Source: an uncultured Prevotellaceae bacterium (GTDB lineage: Bacteria > Bacteroidota > Bacteroidia > Bacteroidales > Bacteroidaceae). From it: DNA of 6,977 nt. Location of the stretch: positions 1 through 6,977 of the forward strand of contig CALAVF010000278.1 in the NCBI GenBank assembly GCA_937892315.1, read 5' to 3'. Position numbers and translations under genes: made by a program. Of this stretch, positions 1-5,383 are shown one piece after another (position 1 is the first letter of the stretch; each line of letters begins with the position of its first letter). The notes below the pieces were generated by a model. It ran no database searches and had not been told where the DNA came from. It worked only from the letters and a program-made list of their open reading frames with translations.

Positions 1-127
1 CTGAGTCACACCACTCGGGCGGTATGACTCAGACCACTTTGGAGGCTTCGAGCGACGCTTTTGGCTTGCCTATGACGGATGGGATTTCCGAGACATTCTC
101 CGACATATGAGAAGCGACCATAAATAG
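1..127. other. Unresolved left-edge segment; gene tail or dispersed repeat
   Basis: No complete gene fits here. One plus frame is open from the left edge to a TGA at 108-110. Its residues read TQTTLEASSDAFGLP in the middle, rich in Ser/Thr. Another plus frame ends in TAG at 125-127 but has a stop at 2-4 and no start codon. The minus strand offers a 25-residue reading (106 down to 29) that ends LEASKVV. Positions 1-8 and 25-32 form a perfect 8-bp inverted repeat (CTGAGTCA / TGACTCAG), extended by three pairs after one mismatch. I have an unverified impression that these peptides recur as small spurious ORFs in Bacteroidales, which would make this a dispersed repeat rather than a gene tail. Confidence 0.3.
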
Positions 128-170
128 GCACTTTTTACTTTTGAAAGTTAAAAACGTGCAGGATTTTTGT
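128..170 (+). terminator. Terminator-like hairpin ahead of the ATPase gene
   Basis: GCAC-TTTTT-ACTTT (128-141) pairs with AAAGT-TAAAAA-C-GTGC (144-159), with one unpaired T (148 or 149) and one unpaired C (155). A T-rich tract (164-175) follows. It lies directly after the last stop codon of the left-edge segment (127), so it could end a transcript entering from the left. The stem is AT-rich and fairly weak. It also overlaps the start of the next promoter. Confidence 0.4.
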
Positions 171-197
171 TTTTCTAAAGTAAAATTCGTATCTTTG
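166..197 (+). promoter_or_regulatory. Bacteroidota-type promoter of the ATPase gene
   Basis: TTTG at 166-169 (-33 box) and TATCTTTG at 190-197 (-7 box, matching TAnnTTTG) are 20 bp apart, which fits the primary-sigma consensus of this phylum. Transcription would start near 203, leaving a leader of about 20-25 nt before the ATG at 226. The leader is A-rich, with AAAGAAGA just upstream rather than a strong Shine-Dalgarno sequence, as is usual in this phylum. Confidence 0.75.
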
Positions 198-225
198 CGG
201 CATCATTGACACAAAGAAGAATAAT

Positions 226-1419
226 ATGGAAAGATTGTATAGAACATACGGTCGCTTGTTGACGGAAACGGATTTAAGATTTACCAGGTATCTCTACAAG
301 CAGATAAACTGGGGTAACAGGCTGATTGTTATTAAGGGTGCCAAAGGCGTGGGCAAAACGACCATGCTGTTGCAACACATCTTGCGCACTTTTGCTGATA
401 AGGAGAAGGCACTGTATGCATCGGTTGATCATATATGGTTTGCCAACCACAGCATCCTTGACATAGCGGAGTATCACTATACGCATGGCGGAACTCATTT
501 GTTTTTGGACGAGGTACATAAGTACAAAGGATGGCAGCAGGAAATCAAGAACATCTACGATGCCTATCCGCAGTTGCACGTCGTGGTGACGGGATCGTCG
601 ATGCTGAAACTGGAGGAGTCGCTGATGGGTGATCTCTCGCGCCGCCACCGTCAGTACACGCTGGAGGGACTGTCGTTCAGGGAATATCTGCAACTGGAGC
701 AAGTGGCAGAGTTGCCTGTACTGCCGTTAGTGACGGTGCTGAACGACCATTTTATGCTGGCATCACAGATGACGTCGAAGGTGAAGGTGCTGCAGCATTT
801 TGAGAAGTACCTGGAGACGGGCTACTATCCTTTCTACCGCGAAGAGGGCGACGGTTTCTTCGATCGTCTGCAACAGGTGATTGAGACCATCGTCACCAGC
901 GAGATTCCTTCGGTCAGCAATATCGAGTACGATTCCGTTTATAAGGCTAAGCAACTGCTGGCCGTGCTGGCAGAGAGCTCTCCCTACACGCTGAACATCT
1001 CTGGGCTCTGCACTACGCTGCAGGCTTCGCGCAACAATGTGCTGAAACTGATTGACCTGATGGACAAGGCAGCACTGGTGCGTCGGCTGTATGGTGCTGA
1101 CAGTGGGATGAACATGCTGACAAAGCCTGAGAAGGTGCTGTTCTACAACACAAACCTGATGTATTGTCTGACGCCACATGTGGAAGACGGAACTATGCGC
1201 GAGACATACGTTGCCTCGCAGTTGGGCGTTGGCCATCAACTTTCCATGCCGAATCAAGGCGATCTGGTGGTTGATGGCAAATGGCTCTTCGAAGTGGGAG
1301 GTAAAAACAAGGGATTCAAGCAGATAAAAGGTATTGAAAAAAGTTACGTCGTCAGCGACGGCATAGACATCGGCCAAGGGAAAAAAATTCCGCTATGGAT
1401 GTTTGGTTTGTTGTATTGA
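226..1419 (+). CDS. AAA_14 / DUF4143-type ATP-binding protein
   Basis: A 397-aa protein of the AAA_14 plus DUF4143 family, a large Bacteroidota group annotated as ATP-binding or AAA ATPases whose physiological role is mostly unknown. The N-terminal P-loop domain has a Walker A motif GAKGVGKTT (residues 38-46), a Walker B strand HLFLDEVH (91-98, D95/E96) and a sensor-1-like VVTGSS (120-125). Residues about 243-290 look like a winged helix. The C-terminal part has a nuclease-fold-like signature, GDLVVDG (345-351) followed by FEVGGKNK (355-362), resembling the D...E-x-K pattern of PD-(D/E)XK folds; whether it cuts DNA is unknown. Full length is typical (about 380-420 aa) and no frameshift is seen. 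The gene stands alone under its own promoter and is convergent with the sigma operon. Members often sit in accessory regions; a toxin, defence or DNA-processing role would be speculation. Confidence 0.9.
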   Translation: MERLYRTYGRLLTETDLRFTRYLYKQINWGNRLIVIKGAKGVGKTTMLLQHILRTFADKEKALYASVDHIWFANHSILDIAEYHYTHGGTHLFLDEVHKYKGWQQEIKNIYDAYPQLHVVVTGSSMLKLEESLMGDLSRRHRQYTLEGLSFREYLQLEQVAELPVLPLVTVLNDHFMLASQMTSKVKVLQHFEKYLETGYYPFYREEGDGFFDRLQQVIETIVTSEIPSVSNIEYDSVYKAKQLLAVLAESSPYTLNISGLCTTLQASRNNVLKLIDLMDKAALVRRLYGADSGMNMLTKPEKVLFYNTNLMYCLTPHVEDGTMRETYVASQLGVGHQLSMPNQGDLVVDGKWLFEVGGKNKGFKQIKGIEKSYVVSDGIDIGQGKKIPLWMFGLLY

Positions 1420-1473
1420 AACGTGCCTGGCTAAAGGCAGGCTGAAGCGATAGAAAAGATAATAAAGTAACGG

Positions 1474-1563
1474 ATGAAACGGATGAAAAAGATAGAAGTC
1501 GTAGCAGCGATTATTTGCAAAGATGATAAGATATTCGCCACTCAACGAGGATACGGCGAATGA
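1474..1563 (+). pseudogene. N-terminal remnant of a MutT-like NUDIX hydrolase
   Basis: From ATG 1474 or 1483 the frame reads MKKIEVVAAI, then CKDDKIFATQRGYGE, then TGA at 1561-1563 and TAG. This closely resembles the start of MutT-like (deoxy)nucleoside triphosphate pyrophosphohydrolases, which sanitise oxidised nucleotides such as 8-oxo-dGTP. In intact proteins the text after QRGYGE continues with a WEFPGGK-type strand and then the NUDIX box that binds Mg2+. Nothing like either follows in any frame before the recO-like repeat, so about 100 residues including the catalytic motif are missing. It lies 54 bp after the ATPase stop codon. The start region carries a tandem CGGATGAAA duplication (1471-1479, 1480-1488) that doubles the initiation codon. 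Alternative: a real 26-29-aa peptide, which I consider unlikely. Confidence 0.7.
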
Positions 1564-1615
1564 TAGTACAAAAATGCTATCTGGGGAAGATGGCGGCAAC
1601 TGTCCGCCCGCCCTC

Positions 1616-1650
1616 ACGAATACCGTTCGTGAAAGACCTTCAATGACTTC
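1616..1650 (-). repeat. Near-copy of the recO 3' end (distal repeat)
   Basis: This 35-bp stretch matches 4507-4541, the last codons of recO, at 31 of 35 positions and in the same orientation. In the recO frame on the minus strand it reads KSLKVFHERYS followed by TGA (1616-1614), against KSLEVLHELYS and TAA in recO. Upstream in that frame is a TAG at 1652-1650, so it is only a tail fragment. Similarity stops abruptly at both ends. Positions 1614-1620 and 1626-1632 form a perfect 7-bp inverted repeat around TACCG. It may be an insertion footprint, a scar of rearrangement or a dispersed repeat. Confidence 0.75.
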
Positions 1651-1744
1651 TAAAGGCAAAGACCATTGACAAAGGGTTTCGCCCATTTTTATCGAAAATA
1701 TAATAATCATATTTATGATCATCAAGAATGTGATAAAAAGAGAC

Positions 1745-1785
1745 AAAAAAAGACCCCACGCAGGGCTTCGCAGCGGTGCGTGGGG
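1745..1785 (-). terminator. Rho-independent terminator of the sigma operon
   Basis: CCCCACGCA (1754-1762) pairs perfectly with TGCGTGGGG (1777-1785), and inside the loop GCT/AGC (1765-1767, 1772-1774) can add three pairs. On the plus strand an A-run (1745-1751) precedes the stem, so on the minus strand the hairpin is followed by a run of seven Ts. It lies about 55 bp beyond the stop codon of the last operon gene (1840). No T tract exists on the other side, so it should not stop plus-strand transcription from the ATPase gene. Confidence 0.85.
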
Positions 1786-1839
1786 AGACCGGTCGATATT
1801 AACTATTTAACTATTATGTTGCTTCATGGGGAGGGGCAA

Positions 1840-3063
1840 TCACTCATCATGCCAAAGGTCGGCATCTTCTGCCGATGGCTTGAGGGATGCGACGGTTCTT
1901 GCCGCAGGGGTGAGGTGTAGCAGCCGCTCGTGGATGTCGGGTTGGTTGAGCAGATGGCGACGCAGGTCCAGCGGCATTCCGTAGGTGGTCAACTGCTTGT
2001 TGGTCAAGGCGAGTTTGCCCTTGTACTCGCAGGTGAAGTCGTCGCCATCCTCGGTGCCGAGCAGATTGATGAGGCACTCGGTCGTCTCGCCTGGCTGGAG
2101 CACACAGATGCCGCCTGGCTGGATGTTGCCCATCGTGAAATGCAACAGCACCGGTTTCTTGATGTCAAGCGTGAAGGTGACGGTGTGGTCGGGAGCGATA
2201 TGCATCAGTGGTGAGTGCTGAGACAAATCATCAAGGAGTGTGCTGGCGGGCAGAATCGCGTGGTAACTGCACGTCACTCCATCGTTGTCGAACATGCTGT
2301 GCTGGTAGTTCAGCAAATGAATCTTCAGCGTGGCGGTCTGTGGCTTCTTGGTAGTGAATCGAGGCAAGTCTTCGTGTTCGTCATACGTCAGGTGCTGCCA
2401 CTCCTTCCCTGCCTCTTCGTGGGCAATGGGCGTATGCTCGTCATGCACGAAGAAGTAGTTGTAGCAATTGCCATCAGCGGCTTCCTCCGTGATGAAATTG
2501 ACCCACTTGGTATCCTTGGGTACGGGGTCGAAATGGAAGCGATAGTGCTCAGTGTCGTGATAGGGCTTGTGGTGCCATTCGCCCAGCGTGGTGCCCTCGA
2601 TGCTGTGCAGACGGTAGCGTTCGCCACGGTCGGTGACGAGACATTCATCCTGTCCGTTGAACTTGTACTGGAATCGCGGAACGACCTGATGCGTCACGTA
2701 CACGGTGGTGGCGGTGTCGGTCAGTTCCACACGGTCGATGAAGAACCATGCACGTGCCGAGGTCCAGTCGCACACGGGCTTTTCCCACACCACGGCATCG
2801 CGGTTCTGAAACTCGGGCAGCGAGAAGTCCCAGCCGTTGTTCTCGTTGGCAAAGACGAAACTGCCGCCGTTGAGAGCCGACTCGCTGTGGTAGGTGTAGT
2901 CGGGGTTGTCCTGCTTTCCTTTGATGTCGATGATTTGGCGTTCGCCATCGGTGATGATGGTGACGCTCTCGGGCTTTGCGATGGTGATGGTGTCGGGCGA
3001 CACCGCAGCATGGGCAGAAACGATGCTCATTGCCAAGGAGATAGAAAGAAGTGTGGTTTTCAT
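1840..3063 (-). CDS. Secreted protein similar to the N-terminal part of TlpA-type proteins, no thioredoxin domain
   Basis: A 407-aa protein with a signal peptide (residues 1 to about 19, MKTTLLSIS...SAHA), so it is periplasmic or outer-membrane associated. Residues about 105-195 (FIDRVELTDTATTVYVTHQV, then GERYRL, then FDPVPKDTKWVNFI) follow the pattern of the beta-rich domain that precedes thioredoxin in Bacteroidota TlpA-like disulfide reductases. The LQPGETTECLINL segment (322-334) also fits their linker region. No CxxC motif or thioredoxin fold follows; the chain ends ADLWHDE. Either this is a stand-alone version or the thioredoxin half was lost. The start at 3063 was chosen because its ATG overlaps the previous stop (ATGA) and gives a clean signal peptide; the frame extends further upstream but only across the neighbouring genes. 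Last gene of the operon. The family assignment is by resemblance only. Confidence 0.8.
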   Translation of the reverse strand: MKTTLLSISLAMSIVSAHAAVSPDTITIAKPESVTIITDGERQIIDIKGKQDNPDYTYHSESALNGGSFVFANENNGWDFSLPEFQNRDAVVWEKPVCDWTSARAWFFIDRVELTDTATTVYVTHQVVPRFQYKFNGQDECLVTDRGERYRLHSIEGTTLGEWHHKPYHDTEHYRFHFDPVPKDTKWVNFITEEAADGNCYNYFFVHDEHTPIAHEEAGKEWQHLTYDEHEDLPRFTTKKPQTATLKIHLLNYQHSMFDNDGVTCSYHAILPASTLLDDLSQHSPLMHIAPDHTVTFTLDIKKPVLLHFTMGNIQPGGICVLQPGETTECLINLLGTEDGDDFTCEYKGKLALTNKQLTTYGMPLDLRRHLLNQPDIHERLLHLTPAARTVASLKPSAEDADLWHDE

Positions 3064-3512
3064 TTGCAGAATGTTTTTTTCAGTTGTTGGATACTTGCCG
3101 TGCCTTCCAGATAGACACACACGAAGTCTGTCCGTCCACGGCGTTGATAGATGAGATAGTGGTTGGTGCCATCCTTCTGCCCATAGCGGAAAAGGGCAAA
3201 CTGGATGCTTTGGTTCGTGCGTTGCACCTCCTTCTCGTTGGCGGTTTTCTCGTCGGCGGTGAGGAGGCGCTCCAGTTGCACGAAGCCTTTGGCGGTGGTG
3301 CTGCCCTGCACGCTGTGAAAGGCGGTGAGGTGGTACTTTGCCAACTGCTCGCCCTCCACACGGGTCTCGGAGAGGATGCGAGTGTCGGCAACGCGTCCGC
3401 TGAACACCTCGCGCATCGACAGCCGTTCCAGGTCCGTTTGGGCGTGTAGGGCGGCAGCAAGGCAGAGCATGAGCACCAGTGCCGTGAACCGATAGTGAGT
3501 AAGTTTTTCCAT
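3060..3512 (-). CDS. Small secreted protein, DUF6108-like
   Basis: A 150-aa protein with a clear signal peptide (residues 1-24; hydrophobic ALVLMLCLAAALHA, then Q). The mature part has the layout I associate with the Bacteroidales DUF6108 family: a short REVFSGRV segment (34-41), a YHLTAFHSV strand (60-68), an alpha-helical middle with acidic and basic residues (76-100), then YLIYQRRG (119-126) and a C-terminal VYLEGTASIQQLKKTF (133-148). The function is unknown; it should act in the periplasm. Its start lies 6 bp after the stop of the putative anti-sigma gene, and its stop overlaps the next ATG by 4 bp, which suggests translational coupling. The family name comes from memory and is moderately secure; the gene itself is certain. 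Confidence 0.82.
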   Translation of the reverse strand: MEKLTHYRFTALVLMLCLAAALHAQTDLERLSMREVFSGRVADTRILSETRVEGEQLAKYHLTAFHSVQGSTTAKGFVQLERLLTADEKTANEKEVQRTNQSIQFALFRYGQKDGTNHYLIYQRRGRTDFVCVYLEGTASIQQLKKTFCK

Positions 3513-3518
3513 ATCTTT

Positions 3519-3962
3519 TCAATAATGCGTGTCGGATTGAGGAAAATTGAACAGCCCTTCCATTTGATGCTCCACATCGGACAAATTGTCGGAGGCGAAG
3601 ATGTCGTTCAAGGTGTTCTCCACGTGGCTCATCACGATGGCTTTGTCTGTGATTCGCTGTCCGTGCTCCAAGGTGTAGCACACAGGCTGGGCTTCTGAAC
3701 GGAGAATGCCACTGCCGATGCCCCACACCAATGCGAGGGAGGCTGCGATACCCGCCGAATATGGAAGATAGCGACGGAGCGAACGGCGTTTCCGTTGCCG
3801 CGGTGCCAGAGCGGCATAACCTCGAAACATCTCCTGATAGGGCTGCAACGCTTCGGGCACGTCGGGCTGTTGGAAGTAGGCATAGAGTTGATGCTCTTCG
3901 TCCAGCGAGGTGTCGGCATCGAGGAACCGTTCGATGAGTTGTTGTATGTGCTGTGGTGTCAT
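3519..3962 (-). CDS. Putative anti-sigma factor, single-pass membrane protein
   Basis: A 147-aa protein. The cytoplasmic N-terminus (residues 1-55) is helical and acidic (IQQLIERFLDADTSLDEEHQ, 6-25), like the N-termini of small Bacteroidota proteins encoded after ECF sigma genes. A basic stretch RQRKRRSLRR (55-64) precedes one membrane helix (about 66-87, YSAGIAASLALVWGIGSG), placing residues 90-147 outside the membrane, with an acidic helix toward the end. Its start overlaps the sigma stop codon by 4 bp (ATGA), the usual sign of a sigma/anti-sigma pair. Known families suggest it holds the sigma factor at the membrane until an envelope signal releases it. I see no zinc-binding HxxxCxxC motif, so it is not a ZAS-type anti-sigma factor. 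The anti-sigma role is inferred from topology and context. Confidence 0.78.
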   Translation of the reverse strand: MTPQHIQQLIERFLDADTSLDEEHQLYAYFQQPDVPEALQPYQEMFRGYAALAPRQRKRRSLRRYLPYSAGIAASLALVWGIGSGILRSEAQPVCYTLEHGQRITDKAIVMSHVENTLNDIFASDNLSDVEHQMEGLFNFPQSDTHY

Positions 3963-4435
3963 AGGCTTGGGGGGATGTTGTATTGTTGCAAAATGGTTCG
4001 GCGTGCTCGGCTCAGCGACTGCCTCACCGCCTGTTCGGTCGTGCCCATCAGTTCAGCGATTTCCTTCATCGCCATACCCTCCATGTGGCGGAGGCGAAGG
4101 ATGGTTTGCTGCAGGGTGGGCAGTTGACCCACGAGGACGAGCATCCTGTCCAGTTGCTCCTCGTTGTGGTCGGGCGGTGTGTCGGCGAGGTCGATGTTGT
4201 GGATGCTGACTGTCGGCCGCCGTCGTCGCACCTTGTCAAGACAGAGGTTTCGCACGATGGCTTGTGCCAGGCTGCCTACATTCCGAATCGGCTCGTCTCG
4301 CAGTTGCCACAGCCGCAGCAATGCATCTTGCACCACATCTTCCGCCTCTTCGTCATCGCCCAAAATGCGTCGGGCGGTGGCGAGCAGACGTGGGCGGAGT
4401 GCCCGTACCTCGGTCTTGAATGTGTCGGAGTTCAT
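3959..4435 (-). CDS. ECF-type RNA polymerase sigma factor
   Basis: A 158-aa sigma-70 family factor of the extracytoplasmic-function class, which directs RNA polymerase to envelope or stress promoters. Region 2 covers about residues 10-75, with the conserved helix GDDEEAEDVVQDALLRLW (26-43) that binds the polymerase clamp and the -10 element, and a basic segment NLCLDKVRRRRP (63-74). After a linker, region 4 (about 104-150) has LPTLQQTILRLRHMEGMAMK and a helix-turn-helix EIAELMGTTEQAVRQSLSRAR (125-145) for the -35 element. Region 3 is absent, as expected. Length is slightly short for the class (commonly 160-200 aa) but nothing key is missing. It is the first gene of the operon and follows recO on the same strand after 69 bp, which contain an ECF-like promoter, so autoregulation is likely. 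Confidence 0.93.
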   Translation of the reverse strand: MNSDTFKTEVRALRPRLLATARRILGDDEEAEDVVQDALLRLWQLRDEPIRNVGSLAQAIVRNLCLDKVRRRRPTVSIHNIDLADTPPDHNEEQLDRMLVLVGQLPTLQQTILRLRHMEGMAMKEIAELMGTTEQAVRQSLSRARRTILQQYNIPPSL

Positions 4436-4460
4436 GTGTCGTCTCTGCTTTCTACTGACA

Positions 4461-4487
4461 AGACGCAGGGAAAGGCGTTTTGTGACA
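4461..4487 (-). promoter_or_regulatory. Putative ECF-sigma promoter of the sigma operon
   Basis: On the minus strand TGTCAC (4487-4482) and GCGTCT (4466-4461) are separated by 15 bp, a spacing usual for ECF -35/-10 pairs. The CGTC core is a frequent ECF -10 element. No TAnnTTTG housekeeping box is seen between recO and the sigma gene. The pair lies about 25-50 bp upstream of the ATG at 4435, consistent with autoregulation. The assignment rests on one site and is tentative. Confidence 0.4.
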
Positions 4488-4504
4488 TCAAAAAGTGTTA
4501 AAAT

Positions 4505-5233
4505 TTACGAATACAGTTCGTGAAGCACCTCCAATGACTTCAGTTCGGGGAATTTGGGAACGTGGAGGCGGTAATACTCATTGAGGACGTGGAGGATGCG
4601 TTGACGGTCCTGGCGAGAGAAACGAAAGAGGTGCATGGTGGGATAATCCATGCGAAAAAGGAGGGGAAGGGTTTGTGCCTCGGCATAGCGGAGGTAGTGG
4701 GAATGGGAGGGGGTGCGGTCGCAATAGCAGCCGGACAGGAGGTCGAAATAAAGGTCGGGGCGGTCGAGGTTGGGATAGATGCCGATGAAACGGCTGAGGT
4801 GCATGAGGAAGACAAGGTGGAAGTTCGCCATCGCCGAGGGGTTTTCCACCATGTCGAGCCACTGGAGGGAGAACTCCAGATAGCGGTAGAGGGGGGTGCT
4901 CTCCTTCTCTTCACGCAGGGCGGCACTGAGAAACTCTGCCAGGAAGAGGGCGAGGGTGGACTTGACGGGCGAGAAAGGCAGGTCCACATAATTATAATAA
5001 GGATGCACATCGACGGGCCGAGGCAACTTGCCCGCATTGGGACGGATGTCGGCAGTGAACTCAACCATCGAGAGGGGCTGCCAGAAGGATACGCTACGCA
5101 CAGACCGCTTGGCACGCGAGGTGCTTGCCATGAACGACTGCCGCCCACGGCTCTCGGTGAAGAGGTCAACAATGAGCGATGTGTCGCCGTACTTGACCGT
5201 CCGAAGCACGATGCCACGAATGTTTTCCTGCAT
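4505..5233 (-). CDS. recO: DNA repair protein RecO
   Basis: A 242-aa RecO, the mediator that works with RecR to load RecA onto SSB-coated single strands in recombinational repair and that also anneals strands. The N-terminal OB-fold domain begins MQENIRGIVLRTVKYGDTS and continues through VDLFTESRGRQSF (22-34). Residues about 85-242 form the helical domain, with FDLLSGCYCDRTPSHSHYL (163-181) where other RecO proteins carry the zinc-finger region. Only two cysteines (C169, C171) occur there, so a four-cysteine zinc site is lacking. The start at 5233 was preferred over in-frame ATGs farther upstream (up to 5362) because the extra residues have no RecO similarity and cover promoter DNA. Length is typical. 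The last 11 codons are the part repeated at 1616-1650. Confidence 0.95.
   Translation of the reverse strand: MQENIRGIVLRTVKYGDTSLIVDLFTESRGRQSFMASTSRAKRSVRSVSFWQPLSMVEFTADIRPNAGKLPRPVDVHPYYNYVDLPFSPVKSTLALFLAEFLSAALREEKESTPLYRYLEFSLQWLDMVENPSAMANFHLVFLMHLSRFIGIYPNLDRPDLYFDLLSGCYCDRTPSHSHYLRYAEAQTLPLLFRMDYPTMHLFRFSRQDRQRILHVLNEYYRLHVPKFPELKSLEVLHELYS
4507..4541 (-). repeat. recO 3' end, proximal copy of the 35-bp repeat
   Basis: These 35 bp encode the last residues of RecO (KSLEVLHELYS) plus part of the stop codon, and match 1616-1650 at 31 of 35 positions in the same orientation. The two copies are about 2.9 kb apart and enclose the complete sigma operon with its promoter and terminator. Differences are at 4515, 4525, 4526 and 4531. 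ACGAA/TTCGT (4507-4511, 4517-4521) forms a small hairpin, as in the other copy. This copy is functional coding sequence. Confidence 0.75.
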
Positions 5234-5242
5234 AATCGGTTG

Positions 5243-5250
5243 CAAAATTA
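5243..5250 (-). promoter_or_regulatory. Probable -7 box of the recO promoter
   Basis: On the minus strand TAATTTTG matches TAnnTTTG. Only 9 bp separate it from the recO ATG at 5233, so the mRNA would be leaderless or have a leader of a few bases. The expected -33 TTTG is missing: the site 19-20 bp upstream falls in a CT-rich tract formed by a tandem heptamer (AAGAAGG on the plus strand, 5270-5276 and 5277-5283). The promoter may therefore be weak. Confidence 0.4.
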
Positions 5251-5322
5251 GGAATTTTCGGGAAGATTGAAGAAGGAAGAAGGAAGATTTTTTGTGAAAG
5301 GACGAAAAAAGTGCCGAAAAGT

Positions 5323-5353
5323 TTTGGCAGTCAGAGAAAAGTTCGTACCTTTG
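5323..5353 (+). promoter_or_regulatory. Promoter of tRNA-Glu and rpsT
   Basis: TTTG (5323-5326) and TACCTTTG (5346-5353) are 19 bp apart, an excellent match to the phylum consensus TTTG-N19-TAnnTTTG. The start of transcription should lie near 5360, about 25 nt before the tRNA. No further promoter is obvious between tRNA and rpsT, so S20 is probably expressed from the same transcript. The element is divergent from recO and overlaps the discarded upstream extension of recO. Confidence 0.8.
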
Positions 5354-5383
5354 CACTCGCAAAATAAAAATTTGCTCATCGGC

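Larger units (their letters stand above)
1420..1839. other. 420-bp region without intact genes; remnants and a terminator
   Basis: Between the ATPase gene and the convergent sigma operon there is no intact gene. In order it holds a weak GC hairpin (GCCTG 1425-1429 / CAGGC 1438-1442, no T tract), the NUDIX remnant (1474-1563), a short GC hairpin (GGCGG 1592-1596 / CCGCC 1604-1608), the recO-tail repeat (1616-1650), an AT-rich stretch with a small ATCAT/ATGAT hairpin (1706-1719), the minus-strand terminator (1745-1785) and an 8-bp palindrome GACCGGTC (1787-1794). Reading frames of 84 aa (+) and 117 aa (-) cross it, but both run through unrelated pieces and are not credible genes. Confidence 0.75.

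Noticed and set aside
1393..1746. Minus-strand 117-aa frame with a hydrophobic N-terminus
   Set aside because: It crosses the ATPase 3' end, the NUDIX remnant and the recO-tail repeat in the wrong frame and starts just beyond the operon terminator without a promoter.
1666..1920. Plus-strand 84-aa frame
   Set aside because: It runs through the terminator hairpin and into the antisense of the TlpA-like gene; no family resemblance or promoter.
2215..3114. Plus-strand 299-aa open frame antisense to the TlpA-like gene
   Set aside because: Composition (Val/Gly/His rich, no domain) is that of an antisense shadow in codon-biased DNA; the minus strand has a signal peptide, operon overlaps and family resemblance.
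3064..3726. Upstream extension of the 407-aa gene's frame to a 628-aa reading
   Set aside because: The added part overlaps the DUF6108-like and anti-sigma genes in another frame, is full of Arg/His/Pro/Cys as in shadow translations, and the signal peptide at MKTTLLSIS plus the ATGA overlap fixes the start at 3063.
4562..5251. Plus-strand 229-aa open frame antisense to recO
   Set aside because: RecO on the minus strand is unambiguous, and the plus reading has no recognisable motif.
5234..5362. 43-residue N-terminal extension of RecO
   Set aside because: It covers the recO -7 box and the divergent tRNA promoter, and residues before MQENIRG are not RecO-like.
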